Shown here: piece by piece, positions 18,955-26,672 of the stretch
How the letters are laid out: each line of letters begins with the position of its first letter
How positions within the stretch are numbered: the stretch's first letter is position 1
Assembly: GCF_004745525.1 (NCBI RefSeq)
Contig: NZ_RKLY01000007.1
Span: 1-64,000, forward strand
Reading direction: 5' to 3'
Length of the DNA: 64,000 nucleotides
DNA from: Companilactobacillus suantsaicola
GTDB taxonomy: Bacteria; Bacillota; Bacilli; Lactobacillales; Lactobacillaceae
Notes under the pieces: model-generated
Seen by the model: only the letters and a program-made list of their open reading frames with translations
What the model was told of the DNA's origin: nothing
Database searches by the model: none
Program-made: the position numbers and the translations under genes

Positions 18955-19395
18955 TCAAACTCCATTATTTTCCATTTTGTATACTTCCATGTCATAGTAA
19001 TTCCCGAATGCTTCAGCAAAATACAACATCGCATTTCTCTTACATTCGAAATACCTGGACGATTCATAATTAGACATTTCAATTGCCACCTCGTTCCCCT
19101 TGCCGTACAAGTAGCAATATTTCAAAATGGTTTGAAACCTGAAAGGCTCATCAGGAATATTGTTAATAATCTTATAAGTAGCCTTAACTAGATCTATAGC
19201 CCACAACTGGCTCATAACCTTATCCTCTTGAGAATTTCTAACATTGCTCCCAGTTCCAACTGTGTCAAAGCTTGGGGACTGAATAGAGCTAATATTCATA
19301 TGTGAACGAGCTTTTAGTCTTGGAAACTCGTTTTCAAAATAATATTTGACGTTATCAATTGTTTGTTGCTCATCTAACTCTGGTAATAATCCCAT
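18955..19395 (-). CDS. ArpU-family phage transcriptional regulator
   Basis: The 146-residue product, starting MGLLPELDEQQTI, fits the ArpU/RinA-like family that activates late gene expression in Gram-positive phages (family knowledge). It keeps YYFENEFPRLKARSHM near the N-terminus and a C-terminal sigma-like helical region (FRFQTILKYCYLYGKGN...). I prefer ATG 19393-19395 with GTGGGGG 9 bases upstream over GTG 19410, which is that ribosome site itself. As the last early gene before terS it likely switches on the late operon. Confidence 0.75.
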   Translation of the reverse strand: MGLLPELDEQQTIDNVKYYFENEFPRLKARSHMNISSIQSPSFDTVGTGSNVRNSQEDKVMSQLWAIDLVKATYKIINNIPDEPFRFQTILKYCYLYGKGNEVAIEMSNYESSRYFECKRNAMLYFAEAFGNYYDMEVYKMENNGV

Positions 19396-19443
19396 TAATA
19401 CAGCCCCCACTTAGTGATATAATTGACTTGTCGGAATCAATTA

Positions 19444-19471
19444 GCTGCTCACTTTTGTGGGTGGCTTTTTT
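19444..19471 (+). terminator. Terminator-like hairpin facing against the operon
   Basis: GCTGCTCAC (19444-19452) pairs with GTGGGTGGC (19457-19465), including some G-T pairs, around loop TTTT, and six T follow on the + strand. No + strand gene is present. A possible + strand promoter, TTAATA-17-TATAAT, lies just left of it near 19396-19424. Confidence 0.45.
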
Positions 19472-19476
19472 GTTGT

Positions 19477-19698
19477 CTATTTATCTGCCTTGTCGTTCCT
19501 ATGTTTATTCCTTTTGGCATTCAATCGCTGCCACTCATCGTCTTCTCTATATAGCCTTTTACCAATCCTGTTATTTTGACGTATTATGTCTTCTATATAA
19601 AAAAGTTCTTTATGCATAGCAGATGCTATTTCTTTATTCTTATATCTATTTTCTCGCATTTGATAGACTGCTAAATTATCATCTGTCATTTTCATCAT
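19477..19698 (-). CDS. Small phage protein, paralogue A
   Basis: The 73-residue protein begins with LAVYQMRENRYKNKEIASAM, which looks like a small helix-turn-helix, and ends in a highly basic tail. It shares the N-terminal pattern A-V-Y-x-M-R-x-N-x-Y with the adjacent upstream gene (19699-19884), so the two look like a tandem duplication. Function unknown. Confidence 0.6.
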   Translation of the reverse strand: MMKMTDDNLAVYQMRENRYKNKEIASAMHKELFYIEDIIRQNNRIGKRLYREDDEWQRLNAKRNKHRNDKADK

Positions 19699-19884
19699 CT
19701 AATTAAAATCGCTAAGATTTAACCTTCCTAATCTAATCATTTCTAATTTTGCCAAATGTTCTTGATTAGCTTTATCAATAAGTTCAACGTCCTCATCACT
19801 AATGTGTAAAGCATCGGCAATTTCAATAGATAAATACTTATTACGCCTCATCTCATATACGGCACAATTTATATCTGTTAGCAA
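19699..19884 (-). CDS. Small phage protein, paralogue B
   Basis: The frame runs from 19890, but AGGAGG lies directly against that ATG with no spacing. The in-frame TTG at 19882-19884 sits 6 bases after AGGAGG and is the better start (61 residues). The core CAVYEMRRNKYLSIEIADALHI resembles that of the next gene. It may be a small DNA-binding protein. It overlaps the upstream 74-residue gene. Confidence 0.6.
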   Translation of the reverse strand: MLTDINCAVYEMRRNKYLSIEIADALHISDEDVELIDKANQEHLAKLEMIRLGRLNLSDFN

Positions 19885-20077
19885 ATTCATCCTCCTGCAA
19901 AATTGATTGAATTATTTTGTTCTTAGCCTCATCGCTAAGTTCTCTATCAGCATTTCTAAACTCCTTTGGCATGGCATAAAAATGCTTTTGGATATACATA
20001 ATAGCCCGAACGATATTGTGGCATTCATCACTAAACACTGATCTCATGTAAGACTTATAGATCTGCTCATAATTCAT
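19853..20077 (-). CDS. Small phage protein of unknown function
   Basis: The 74-residue product (MNYEQIYKSYMRSVFSD...) is helical and charged, with DECHNIVRAIMYIQKHFYAMP in its middle. GGGGGC lies 6-7 bases before the ATG. No family is recognised. It sits between ssb and the paralogue pair in the early operon. Confidence 0.6.
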   Translation of the reverse strand: MNYEQIYKSYMRSVFSDECHNIVRAIMYIQKHFYAMPKEFRNADRELSDEAKNKIIQSILQEDEFANRYKLCRI

Positions 20078-20119
20078 TATTTTGCCCCCAAATTCAAATA
20101 ATAATTGCTCCCATCTATA

Positions 20120-20629
20120 TTAAAATGGTAAATCGTCATCTGAAATATCAATCGGTTTACTGTTGTCAGCAAACGGATCGCTATTTGTTTGATTTGCGTT
20201 CGAATACGTTTGATTTTCGTTTTGTTTATGTTGGCCATCTGTACCTTTACCGCTAAAATCGTTGCTGTTGATTGATTTACTTTGCTGGCCATCTGTTGGC
20301 TTTCTGTCAGTTCTAGATTCAAGTAATGAGAAATTATCAACGACAACTTCTGTTACATAAACCCTGTTACCCTGCTTATTCTCATAGTTACGTGTTTGAA
20401 GACGTCCATCAATACCCACAAGAGAACCTTTGTGAGTGAAATTGGTGAAATTCTCGGCAGCTTTCCTCCAAATAACACAATTGATAAAATCGGCTTCACG
20501 TTCACCTTGAGAATTAGTAAATTGTCTGTTTACAGCGATTGAGAAACTGGCAACCACATTACCACTGGTGGTGTATCTAAGTTCTGGATCGCGTGTCAGG
20601 CGTCCCACTAAAACAGTTCTATTGATCAT
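20120..20629 (-). CDS. ssb: Single-stranded DNA-binding protein
   Basis: The 169-residue protein has a classic OB-fold SSB domain in the first 110 residues ([20 protein letters not shown], then [14 protein letters not shown]), a Gln/Asn/Ser-rich linker, and the acidic tip DISDDDLPF that docks replication and repair partners. Being phage-borne, it probably serves the phage replication and recombination genes nearby. GGAAG lies 6 bases before the ATG. A second open frame inside it (20077-20346) is a shadow. Confidence 0.95.
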   Translation of the reverse strand: MINRTVLVGRLTRDPELRYTTSGNVVASFSIAVNRQFTNSQGEREADFINCVIWRKAAENFTNFTHKGSLVGIDGRLQTRNYENKQGNRVYVTEVVVDNFSLLESRTDRKPTDGQQSKSINSNDFSGKGTDGQHKQNENQTYSNANQTNSDPFADNSKPIDISDDDLPF

Positions 20630-21361
20630 TTATGCTTCCAACCTTTCATTTTTTAATAGGAATTTATTAACAAAATAATTTTGACCTTTGCCAGTAACTT
20701 TTGGAGTCTTAGTAACAACCGTGACTCCGTCTGAGTTAACATGGCTTGATTCTTTAATCTTGAATAAGCCTAATTCCATTGATTTTTGAGTTGGTGAGTT
20801 ATAATCTGCGCCCTTTCGTTTAATCAGATAACCGTTGTCTCTCATCCACTTAAATAAGCGTTTTGTACCTGTGTCAACACCATTACCTTTGATAATCTTT
20901 GCTAGATCTCCAACTAGAATTGTTGTGTGTGATGTGGCTACCGAGTCGGCAAATATTGCCTTAGGTTTCATAACTTCTAATTGTTCCTGCTGGTCTGCTG
21001 CTAAACGCAATGCTTCAGCCATTGTTGATGGAACTTTGAAACCGCCAGTTTTAATGTGACTTTCCATTTTGTTGAAGGCTTCAATGTATTTAAGCTTAAA
21101 TTTCATTGCTTTTTTGCCGGTGAACCCCATAGCCAATAACGTAAATCCATCACGATTCATATAAATAATTCGATATTGCTGTTTATTTTGAGGATGAGTA
21201 TATGTATCTTCGTAAAATAGGTCTGCCCAATTTTGCGCAACCCCCTCTTTTAAATCATCAACTGCTCTTAATACATCTCGATGGTTTTTATTAAATGTCT
21301 CTGCTACTTGTAAACTGCTAGTTACTGCTTGTTGATCTTTCATAATTACTAAGTTATTCAT
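20630..21361 (-). CDS. Rha-family / antirepressor-like phage regulator
   Basis: From ATG 21359-21361 the product has an N-terminal Rha-type domain (LQVAETFNKNHRDVLRAVDDL, and then YRIIYMNRDGFTLLAMGFTGKKA) and a C-terminal KilA-C/ANT-like domain (KAIFADSVATSHTTILVGDLAKIIKGNG). Such proteins counter repressors or modulate phage lysogeny. The start is chosen because GAGGAG stands 8 bases upstream; the ATG overlaps the rusA stop as ATGA. A GTG start at 21370 is possible. Confidence 0.85.
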   Translation of the reverse strand: MNNLVIMKDQQAVTSSLQVAETFNKNHRDVLRAVDDLKEGVAQNWADLFYEDTYTHPQNKQQYRIIYMNRDGFTLLAMGFTGKKAMKFKLKYIEAFNKMESHIKTGGFKVPSTMAEALRLAADQQEQLEVMKPKAIFADSVATSHTTILVGDLAKIIKGNGVDTGTKRLFKWMRDNGYLIKRKGADYNSPTQKSMELGLFKIKESSHVNSDGVTVVTKTPKVTGKGQNYFVNKFLLKNERLEA

Positions 21362-21789
21362 TTTTTCCACTCCTCAATTAAAATTTCAGTACGTGGGTGC
21401 TCATCGTAATTTTTTTCGGTATCGTGTTTCCAAATTTGCCCATCATCGAACCAAGCCTTTGCTAAGCCATCAAAAACAGCTTTTTCGTAGTTGTCCAAGT
21501 CGGGCTTCACAGTCGGCTTTACCTCATGATTAGCACGTCTCTTATACTCTGCTTTGGATAATCCTTTTTGGATCCTTCTGTAAAAGTGTATGTGTGCAAC
21601 GAGAGGAGCACCTTTTTCAAAAAGCTGTTTGTTATGGTACTTATCCCAATACAGCACTTTGATTCCATTTTTGTAAATCCGGTATTTTTTGTCTGTATAT
21701 CCCCGCTTCTTGCCACCTTGTGAGCTAAAACGAGGACGTGAGGCTGGTACTGGTTCACCGTCGATTATTAGTTTCAATTGATTACTCAC
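21358..21789 (-). CDS. rusA: RusA-family Holliday junction resolvase
   Basis: The 143-residue protein shows the RusA pattern: GEPVPASRPRF near the N-terminus, KPDLDNYEKAVFDGL with the two catalytic acidic residues, and AWFDDGQI. It resolves four-way DNA junctions, likely the branched products of phage recombination-dependent replication. The start is GTG 21787-21789, with GAGAGG 8 bases upstream. It overlaps the antirepressor gene by 4 bases. Confidence 0.92.
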   Translation of the reverse strand: MSNQLKLIIDGEPVPASRPRFSSQGGKKRGYTDKKYRIYKNGIKVLYWDKYHNKQLFEKGAPLVAHIHFYRRIQKGLSKAEYKRRANHEVKPTVKPDLDNYEKAVFDGLAKAWFDDGQIWKHDTEKNYDEHPRTEILIEEWKK

Positions 21790-21811
21790 TTGCTAATCCT
21801 CTCTTGTGCTG

Positions 21812-21880
21812 TTATTCATTTTTTCTAAAAAAGCCAGAAACGATAATATATAGTATTGCTAATATTACAATTGCTTTCAT
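21812..21880 (-). CDS. Possible 22-residue membrane peptide
   Basis: ATG 21878-21880 with GGTGAT upstream opens a very hydrophobic peptide (MKAIVILAILYIIVSGFF) ending RKNE. It lies exactly between the HTH gene and rusA. Tiny membrane peptides occur in phage early operons, but translation is not proven. Confidence 0.4.
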   Translation of the reverse strand: MKAIVILAILYIIVSGFFRKNE

Positions 21881-21885
21881 GATAA

Positions 21886-22092
21886 TCACCGTTCGCTTTC
21901 ATATCCGAATAATTCATTTGGAGTGATGTCTAAAGCCCTACAGATTTTATCAACATCAGTAATTTTTATTGACTTATACGTCATCTGTGACATGTGTGTT
22001 GCTGTCCAATAATTGACGCCAGATATTTCAGAAAATTCTCTTAATGTCAAATTTCTTGGAGCTAGTAAACTTCTTAGATCAAACTTAATCAT
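21886..22092 (-). CDS. XRE-type helix-turn-helix regulator
   Basis: From ATG 22090-22092 (MIKFDLRSLLAPRNL) this 68-residue protein is a single XRE/Cro-CI domain: NLTLREFSEISGVNYWTATHM covers the recognition region, and it ends with the typical VDKICRALDITPNELFGYE. The longer frame to 22167 lies within the upstream gene and is not needed. Its start overlaps the upstream stop. Probably a small early transcription regulator. Confidence 0.75.
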   Translation of the reverse strand: MIKFDLRSLLAPRNLTLREFSEISGVNYWTATHMSQMTYKSIKITDVDKICRALDITPNELFGYESER

Positions 22093-22375
22093 TTTCAGCC
22101 ACCAGCTTTCTAAGCTCGGCATCGTAGCATTTTTGTAAGCTGTAAGCATTGAGAAGTGAATTCTCAAGTTTCAACATAAGAAATGGACTTGAAAATGAAT
22201 CAGAATGATTTTTTCTCAAATAATCCATGTGCTCAAATTGATGTTGTAAATTGTCGATTACTCTTTCTAAATACACGCTTTCTCTGGATATTTCGTCTAT
22301 AACTGTCTGTCTATCATCTGAAACAGGTGTCTGTGAACGCCTATATAACAAGTTTTTTGAGTTAATTTGTAGCAT
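22085..22375 (-). CDS. Small helical phage protein of unknown function
   Basis: The 96-residue protein is mostly charged coiled coil (DEISRESVYLERVIDNLQHQ...). No family is recognised. It is coupled to the HTH gene downstream (8-base overlap) and follows the helicase loader by 11 bases. Confidence 0.55.
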   Translation of the reverse strand: MLQINSKNLLYRRSQTPVSDDRQTVIDEISRESVYLERVIDNLQHQFEHMDYLRKNHSDSFSSPFLMLKLENSLLNAYSLQKCYDAELRKLVAEND

Positions 22376-22386
22376 TTTAATATCTC

Positions 22387-23148
22387 CTAATTATTTCTCA
22401 TATCGTTACCGCTAAACTTGATTGTGTTAGCGGCTTTTTTTGTCATTAAGCGACTAATAATTTTTGGATCGTATAATTGCTGTAGCTCACGTCCTGTATT
22501 GTTCGTAGTTATAATATTTGTTTTATTTTTTCGATAATCAGCAAACCTAAAAAGTATTCGCTGAGCATAGTTAGTTGCTTCGTTCGTTTCGGATCTTAGC
22601 GATGATTCACTGCCCAAGTCGTCAATAACAAGCACGTCACAGTTCTTAACACATTCTTCCACCTTGTAGTTATCACGTTTTAAAAACTCGTCCTTAAATG
22701 CCATTTGAGAATTATTGACGAACATTGCAAAACTCAAGAAATAACATGATAGTGAGGTATCTTGACTGTTCAAACCATTCAAAATGCTAACAGCTAACAT
22801 AGATTTACCAAGTCCTGGCTCACCAGTGAAAAGAAAGTTGCCCGTTTCACCGACATAGATCCTATTAGCGATATTCTTAGCCTGTTTAAGCTCACTCGCT
22901 TGGTTAGGTGTATCAGTCTTAAAATCTGCAAAATTGTATTGTAAGTCGTTGAAATCACTCACTAGCGAGCTTCTAAATATTCCCTTACGCTTAACTTGAA
23001 TATTTTTTTTAGTGAATTCGATAGATCGTTGCTGTTCTCGTTTATCACGCTCAGAAATAACTTTTTTGAAGTCAATTCCTGAATAGTCAACACCGTGTTT
23101 TAAGGCTATTTTACGGGAAACTTTATCCAATCCAAACATTGATTCCAT
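22387..23148 (-). CDS. DnaC/DnaI-like helicase loader ATPase
   Basis: The 253-residue protein is an IstB/DnaC-type AAA+ ATPase. Walker A is FTGEPGLGKSML, Walker B is CDVLVIDDLGSE, and sensor 1 is NIITTNNTG. It likely loads the host replicative helicase at the phage origin opened by the product of the preceding gene. GGGGG lies 5 bases before its ATG, and only 9 bases separate the two genes. Confidence 0.9.
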   Translation of the reverse strand: MESMFGLDKVSRKIALKHGVDYSGIDFKKVISERDKREQQRSIEFTKKNIQVKRKGIFRSSLVSDFNDLQYNFADFKTDTPNQASELKQAKNIANRIYVGETGNFLFTGEPGLGKSMLAVSILNGLNSQDTSLSCYFLSFAMFVNNSQMAFKDEFLKRDNYKVEECVKNCDVLVIDDLGSESSLRSETNEATNYAQRILFRFADYRKNKTNIITTNNTGRELQQLYDPKIISRLMTKKAANTIKFSGNDMRNN

Positions 23149-23157
23149 AGCTACCCC

Positions 23158-23940
23158 CTAGTACGGCAAGTCATAGAGTGGCTTTCTACCACCCTTGTTG
23201 CCATTAAAATTATTTGGTGCGTCTGCTTTATCTATCAACTTGCCAAACTGTTTTCTAAGTTTTGAAGCAGATAAGATATTGTTCTGCCAGAAACTGTCTT
23301 GTTGACACCATTCAATAATTCGTTTGATATCGTCGTAAGAACGTGCATCACGTTCGTGCATTAGTCTGATGTCATTAGCCCATTTCTGTGTATCAGGTGG
23401 GTTCTTGGAATCAGCCGGATAGATGTTAGAGTTACGTTCACGTATCTTAGTTAGCAAGTAATTGGCTAGTTTCAAATTAATATCGTCCGAGTCGTAAACA
23501 CGCTTTGCGGGTTTCGAGTCGTGACTAGTATTATTAGTTTTGTTTTGTTTATGTTTATGTTTAGTTATTGTGCTACTGTTATGTACACTACTATGTAAAC
23601 TAGTATGTAAACTGTTATGTACACTACTATGTAAACTACTTTGTACACTTTCTTCGTCATATAGTTTACATATGCTGTATGAAGTGGCTTTTTGTTTTCC
23701 GTTGCTTTTAAAATTGATAAGCCCTAATTGCATCAAAACATTTCTGTTTTTGTTGATGCCTTGCCTACTCAATCCCGAAAGTGTTTCAAGCATTTGATTA
23801 CTTACGTCAAACCAGTCTATCCATGCACATTTGTTGTTCACTTGAAGCAATGCATAATACAAACTAACTTGCCCACTGGATAATTTGGTTTCAAACAGTT
23901 GGTAATCTCTAAACGCCTGTAACTGTTTTAGGTAATTCAT
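23158..23940 (-). CDS. Phage replisome organizer (DnaD-like initiator)
   Basis: The 260-residue protein begins with a winged-helix domain (FETKLSSGQVSLYYALLQVNN, then LETLSGLSRQGINKNRNVLMQLGLINF), the typical N-terminus of phage replisome organizers. A central repeat of Ser-Leu/Val-His-Ser/Asn residues at about 97-121 is encoded by iterons, and a C-terminal part, INLKLANYLLTKI...WANDIRLMHERD, resembles the region contacting the loader. It should bind the origin inside its own gene. It is followed by the DnaC-like gene. Confidence 0.85.
   Translation of the reverse strand: MNYLKQLQAFRDYQLFETKLSSGQVSLYYALLQVNNKCAWIDWFDVSNQMLETLSGLSRQGINKNRNVLMQLGLINFKSNGKQKATSYSICKLYDEESVQSSLHSSVHNSLHTSLHSSVHNSSTITKHKHKQNKTNNTSHDSKPAKRVYDSDDINLKLANYLLTKIRERNSNIYPADSKNPPDTQKWANDIRLMHERDARSYDDIKRIIEWCQQDSFWQNNILSASKLRKQFGKLIDKADAPNNFNGNKGGRKPLYDLPY
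23579..23650. repeat. Six 12-bp iterons, probable prophage replication origin
   Basis: Six tandem 12-bp units, beginning at 23579, 23591, 23603, 23615, 23627 and 23639, follow the consensus NTATGTA(A/C)ACTA. Units 1 and 4 are identical, as are 2 and 5. A T-rich stretch (23531-23570) flanks them. Iterons inside the replisome organizer gene are the usual origin layout in lactococcal and lactobacillal phages. Confidence 0.75.
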
Positions 23941-23951
23941 AAAGTCACCTC

Positions 23952-24848
23952 CTAGTCTATTAAGTCATCCATGCTGACAATCTTTCCTAATTTAGCAGTG
24001 GACTTACAATAATCACATTTACCACATCTTGTTGGCTCAACACGCCCAGCTTTAACATCTTCAATATGGTCCTGCATTTCATAAATCTGATCTTCAGCTT
24101 CCAGCATTCTTTCTTCTGGAATCGAAATAATAGCCTTGGCAGGAATCTTTTCTTTAGTTACGGCAATTATGTATGGTGTACATAAAACTCCATACGTTTG
24201 AAGTATTAGCTGTTGATAGACGTACATTTGAAGCTGATAATTCCAATGAGCTACAAATGAATCCCATCCATGTTCCTCAACATTCCAATATTTTTTATCA
24301 AGTTGCTGAGTAGTTTTTAGATCAATGAAGTAACCTTTATCAAGATTTAAACAATCAACTTTGCCCTTCCAGTTAACACCGTCAATTTGACCTGTAACGA
24401 TAACTTCTTTATCACCTTGATAATTTTCAATGAAGCCTTCATCACTAGCTAAAGTGCTTATCATTCTCTCAGCTTGTTCAAATGGAGCTGTGAGGTTATT
24501 TTTTAAAGCTTGTCCATTCTTTGATAAGCCTTCTGCTGTTTCTTTCTTAGTAGCCTTCTTTTTAGCAAAAATGTCCCATTTATTCTCGGCCACAAATCTC
24601 AGATGAGCTTCAGGACTTTCAAAATAAGAATGAAGATAATTCCCAACCAAAAGTGCTTCTTTAAAATCCGGCTTGTAATTTCCATTTATTTCAGCCATTG
24701 TCTCTGCTTCACAAGACAGAAACTTTTTAAAGAATGTTGGGGACTGCCACGAAATATCAGTTGCTAAATCGTAATAATTACTTTGTGTCAAAGAGCTCTG
24801 TTTGGTTTGGGTTTTCTTCAATTGGTTCTGATTCATCTGTTTCAGCAT
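23952..24848 (-). CDS. PD-(D/E)XK exonuclease-like protein (RecE-like)
   Basis: The protein has a RecE/RecB-like nuclease core: LLVGNYLHSYFE, GQIDGVNWKGKVDCLNLDKGYFIDLKTTQ (catalytic D...D-L-K), and HWNYQLQMYVYQQLI. A C-terminal Cys cluster (CGKCDYCKS) is seen in related proteins. It would resect DNA ends for the annealing protein encoded just upstream. The start is uncertain: ATG 24848 overlaps the bet-like gene by 71 bases, and ATG 24836 and TTG 24791 are alternatives. Confidence 0.8.
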   Translation of the reverse strand: MLKQMNQNQLKKTQTKQSSLTQSNYYDLATDISWQSPTFFKKFLSCEAETMAEINGNYKPDFKEALLVGNYLHSYFESPEAHLRFVAENKWDIFAKKKATKKETAEGLSKNGQALKNNLTAPFEQAERMISTLASDEGFIENYQGDKEVIVTGQIDGVNWKGKVDCLNLDKGYFIDLKTTQQLDKKYWNVEEHGWDSFVAHWNYQLQMYVYQQLILQTYGVLCTPYIIAVTKEKIPAKAIISIPEERMLEAEDQIYEMQDHIEDVKAGRVEPTRCGKCDYCKSTAKLGKIVSMDDLID

Positions 24849-25695
24849 TGCTATCGTCCTCTCCTTCTTTAGCTTGTTTCAAAAATGCCTTTTGTTCTTT
24901 TTCAAACTTTTCTAGTTGATTTAGATTAACGGGCTTACGTACTTGAACCTTTTGAACAGGCTTTTTATCTTCAGCTTTAGGGGTGACATCCTTAGGGTCG
25001 TTAGCTACTTTAATTTGTTCCTTTTTGGTCTTTGTCAAATCATTGATATTTGTTATATTGCCTTGAGATGCTTGACTTGCATTTTTAGGTGTTTCACTAG
25101 CTTCTTGTTTATCGTCCTCTGTGTACATGTTTCCTAAATCCTGTGGGAATGCTTCACGTAGTGCGTTTACCATAGCTGTTTTTCTAATCATATTGGCCGG
25201 CATGGAAGCCCAGGTTGATGATGGACGTCCATTTTTTGTTTTTTGAAACTCAGTTAATGAAATTTCAATTCTTGTAGGTATTTTTCTATCTTTGCGATAA
25301 ACTTGTGCCCAACCACCAACTAAGGTCTCATCTGGAAGAATAAAAGCACCCTTGGTATATCTAGGATCGTCATCATCTTCATTGATAGCAATACAACCTG
25401 CTTCAATACCGTCATAGTCTGGATTCGATTCAGCCCTTTTCATAAAGGCCTCTTTGGAAACAATAATTTGTGCTGGTGCTGATCCATACTTGATGATGTA
25501 TGCTTCATTGATAAACGGATTTAATTTTTGATATTTACAAAGTGATAAAAACATCATCGTTTCTTGTGGAGTGATTTTAGAGTTACCATTTGTTAAGAAG
25601 TTTTGGACCATGTTTCCGGTCAATTTAATGCTTTGACCATTGACCTTGTATTCAACTTCCATCTTGTCGTCTTTTTTGCTTAGTTCATTTGTCAT
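24778..25695 (-). CDS. Bet-type single-strand annealing recombinase
   Basis: The 305-residue protein has the Bet/RecT hallmark FLSLCKYQKLNPFINEAYII in its first half and ASMPANMIRKTAMVNALREAFP near residue 180. It anneals complementary DNA strands with its nuclease partner, supporting recombination and concatemer formation. The acidic, low-complexity C-terminal third (about 200-305) is probably a linker to SSB or the nuclease. Its ATG shares a base with the preceding stop (TAATG). Confidence 0.92.
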   Translation of the reverse strand: MTNELSKKDDKMEVEYKVNGQSIKLTGNMVQNFLTNGNSKITPQETMMFLSLCKYQKLNPFINEAYIIKYGSAPAQIIVSKEAFMKRAESNPDYDGIEAGCIAINEDDDDPRYTKGAFILPDETLVGGWAQVYRKDRKIPTRIEISLTEFQKTKNGRPSSTWASMPANMIRKTAMVNALREAFPQDLGNMYTEDDKQEASETPKNASQASQGNITNINDLTKTKKEQIKVANDPKDVTPKAEDKKPVQKVQVRKPVNLNQLEKFEKEQKAFLKQAKEGEDDSNAETDESEPIEENPNQTELFDTK

Positions 25696-25820
25696 TATTC
25701 AAATTCCTCCGTAAGATTTTCTTTATATTCACGTTCGGCTTTCTTGGACTCTGTTAAGTTCTTTTCGGTGATAACAGCATCCTCATCTGCTAGTTCGTTG
25801 TCATAATTAAAAGTTCCCAT
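25695..25820 (-). CDS. Small acidic phage protein (41 aa)
   Basis: ATG 25818-25820 with GAGGT upstream gives a 41-residue acidic peptide (MGTFNYDNELADEDAVITEK...), whose TAA overlaps the bet-like ATG. The tight coupling and good ribosome site support a real gene. Family unknown. Confidence 0.55.
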   Translation of the reverse strand: MGTFNYDNELADEDAVITEKNLTESKKAEREYKENLTEEFE

Positions 25821-25875
25821 TTCAATTACCTCGTTAAGTGATAAAATATATGTATAAGTTATTTTTTAATCCTAT

Positions 25876-25909
25876 GACTCACTATTTTTCGGATAGTGAG
25901 TCTTTTTTT
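25876..25909 (+). terminator. Terminator-like hairpin on the strand opposite the operon
   Basis: GACTCACTA (25876-25884) pairs perfectly with TAGTGAGTC (25894-25902), and seven T follow on the + strand. It overlaps the last codons of the small membrane-protein gene. All nearby genes are on the minus strand, so the terminator face is antisense to them. Confidence 0.6.
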
Positions 25910-26088
25910 GTCTTGCTGCCAAATAGGAAGCCGTCAGCCTTGCTGTTAAGGTTTCTCACTTTCTTGATGGTTGAGTTATCAATATCAAACAGGTTTAGAA
26001 ATCCTCCAGCTCTTCCGGAAACAAATCCCAGGATGTACCCGCTGGCCAAAAATAAAAGATATGCTCCAGCTAGTTCAATACTTGTCAT
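25882..26088 (-). CDS. Small membrane protein of unknown function
   Basis: The 68-residue protein has one hydrophobic segment (ELAGAYLLFLASGYILGFVSG), then a Lys/Ser-rich tail. AGGAGGTG lies before the ATG. It is in the early operon, not a lysis cassette, so a holin role is doubtful. Confidence 0.6.
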   Translation of the reverse strand: MTSIELAGAYLLFLASGYILGFVSGRAGGFLNLFDIDNSTIKKVRNLNSKADGFLFGSKTKKDSLSEK

Positions 26089-26100
26089 TTAAATCACCTC

Positions 26101-26334
26101 CTAAAATGTGAATCGATATGTATATTTGTCACGGTCACAATGAATTAGCTTTGCATTGAGATCTCCTTCGGACCATTCAAAAATAATTTCTTCGGGTATC
26201 TCACTATCAAAAGTTTCTTCCATACTGTTAAAGCCTTGTTTAATCATCAATAGTGTCTTTTCTGGTACTTGCTCAATTTTGAAAGAGCTCTTTGCTAGTT
26301 TTCTTTGTCTCTTATATTCCTCTGGATCAAACAT
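26101..26334 (-). CDS. Small phage protein of unknown function
   Basis: The 77-residue protein starts MFDPEEYKRQRKLAK (basic helix) and continues with a beta-rich acidic half ending DKYTYRFTF. GGAGG precedes the ATG, which abuts the stop of the DUF771-like gene. No family is recognised. Confidence 0.6.
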   Translation of the reverse strand: MFDPEEYKRQRKLAKSSFKIEQVPEKTLLMIKQGFNSMEETFDSEIPEEIIFEWSEGDLNAKLIHCDRDKYTYRFTF

Positions 26335-26667
26335 TTAAATTTCCTCCGATTTCATAAACTCTCTTTTGTGCGTTAAAACAAATTCTTTAAATTCGGGTGC
26401 TTGAAATTTCCAAGGGCTACCAGAACCAGTAGAATATCTAACACAACCGCCTTTATCCATGTCCAATACATCACGATACCTAAATAGTTTTTTCTTCAAT
26501 GTAGGAGCTGAACATCCGGCAATTTTGCATGCCCATGGAAGTAACTCCAGACCTTCATCAATGGTTGTATTCGTTAACTCATTCAACTTATCCTTACGAA
26601 TCCAAGTAAGCACATATCCATCACGTTCTGGTATTCCTTTGAAAGGTTCGATTGCTGGTTCTTGCAT
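26335..26667 (-). CDS. DUF771-like phage protein
   Basis: The 110-residue protein resembles the DUF771 family of Gram-positive phage early proteins, with a winged-helix-like segment (LPWACKIAGCSAPTLKKKLFRYRD) and a C-terminal KFQAPEFKEFV. It is probably a DNA-binding accessory protein, and its role is unknown. It follows the first gene of the early operon by 5 bases. Confidence 0.65.
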   Translation of the reverse strand: MQEPAIEPFKGIPERDGYVLTWIRKDKLNELTNTTIDEGLELLPWACKIAGCSAPTLKKKLFRYRDVLDMDKGGCVRYSTGSGSPWKFQAPEFKEFVLTHKREFMKSEEI

Positions 26668-26672
26668 TTATT

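Noticed and set aside
23579-23650. CRISPR-like array
   Set aside because: The units are 12-bp tandem repeats with no spacers and lie in a coding gene; they are iterons.
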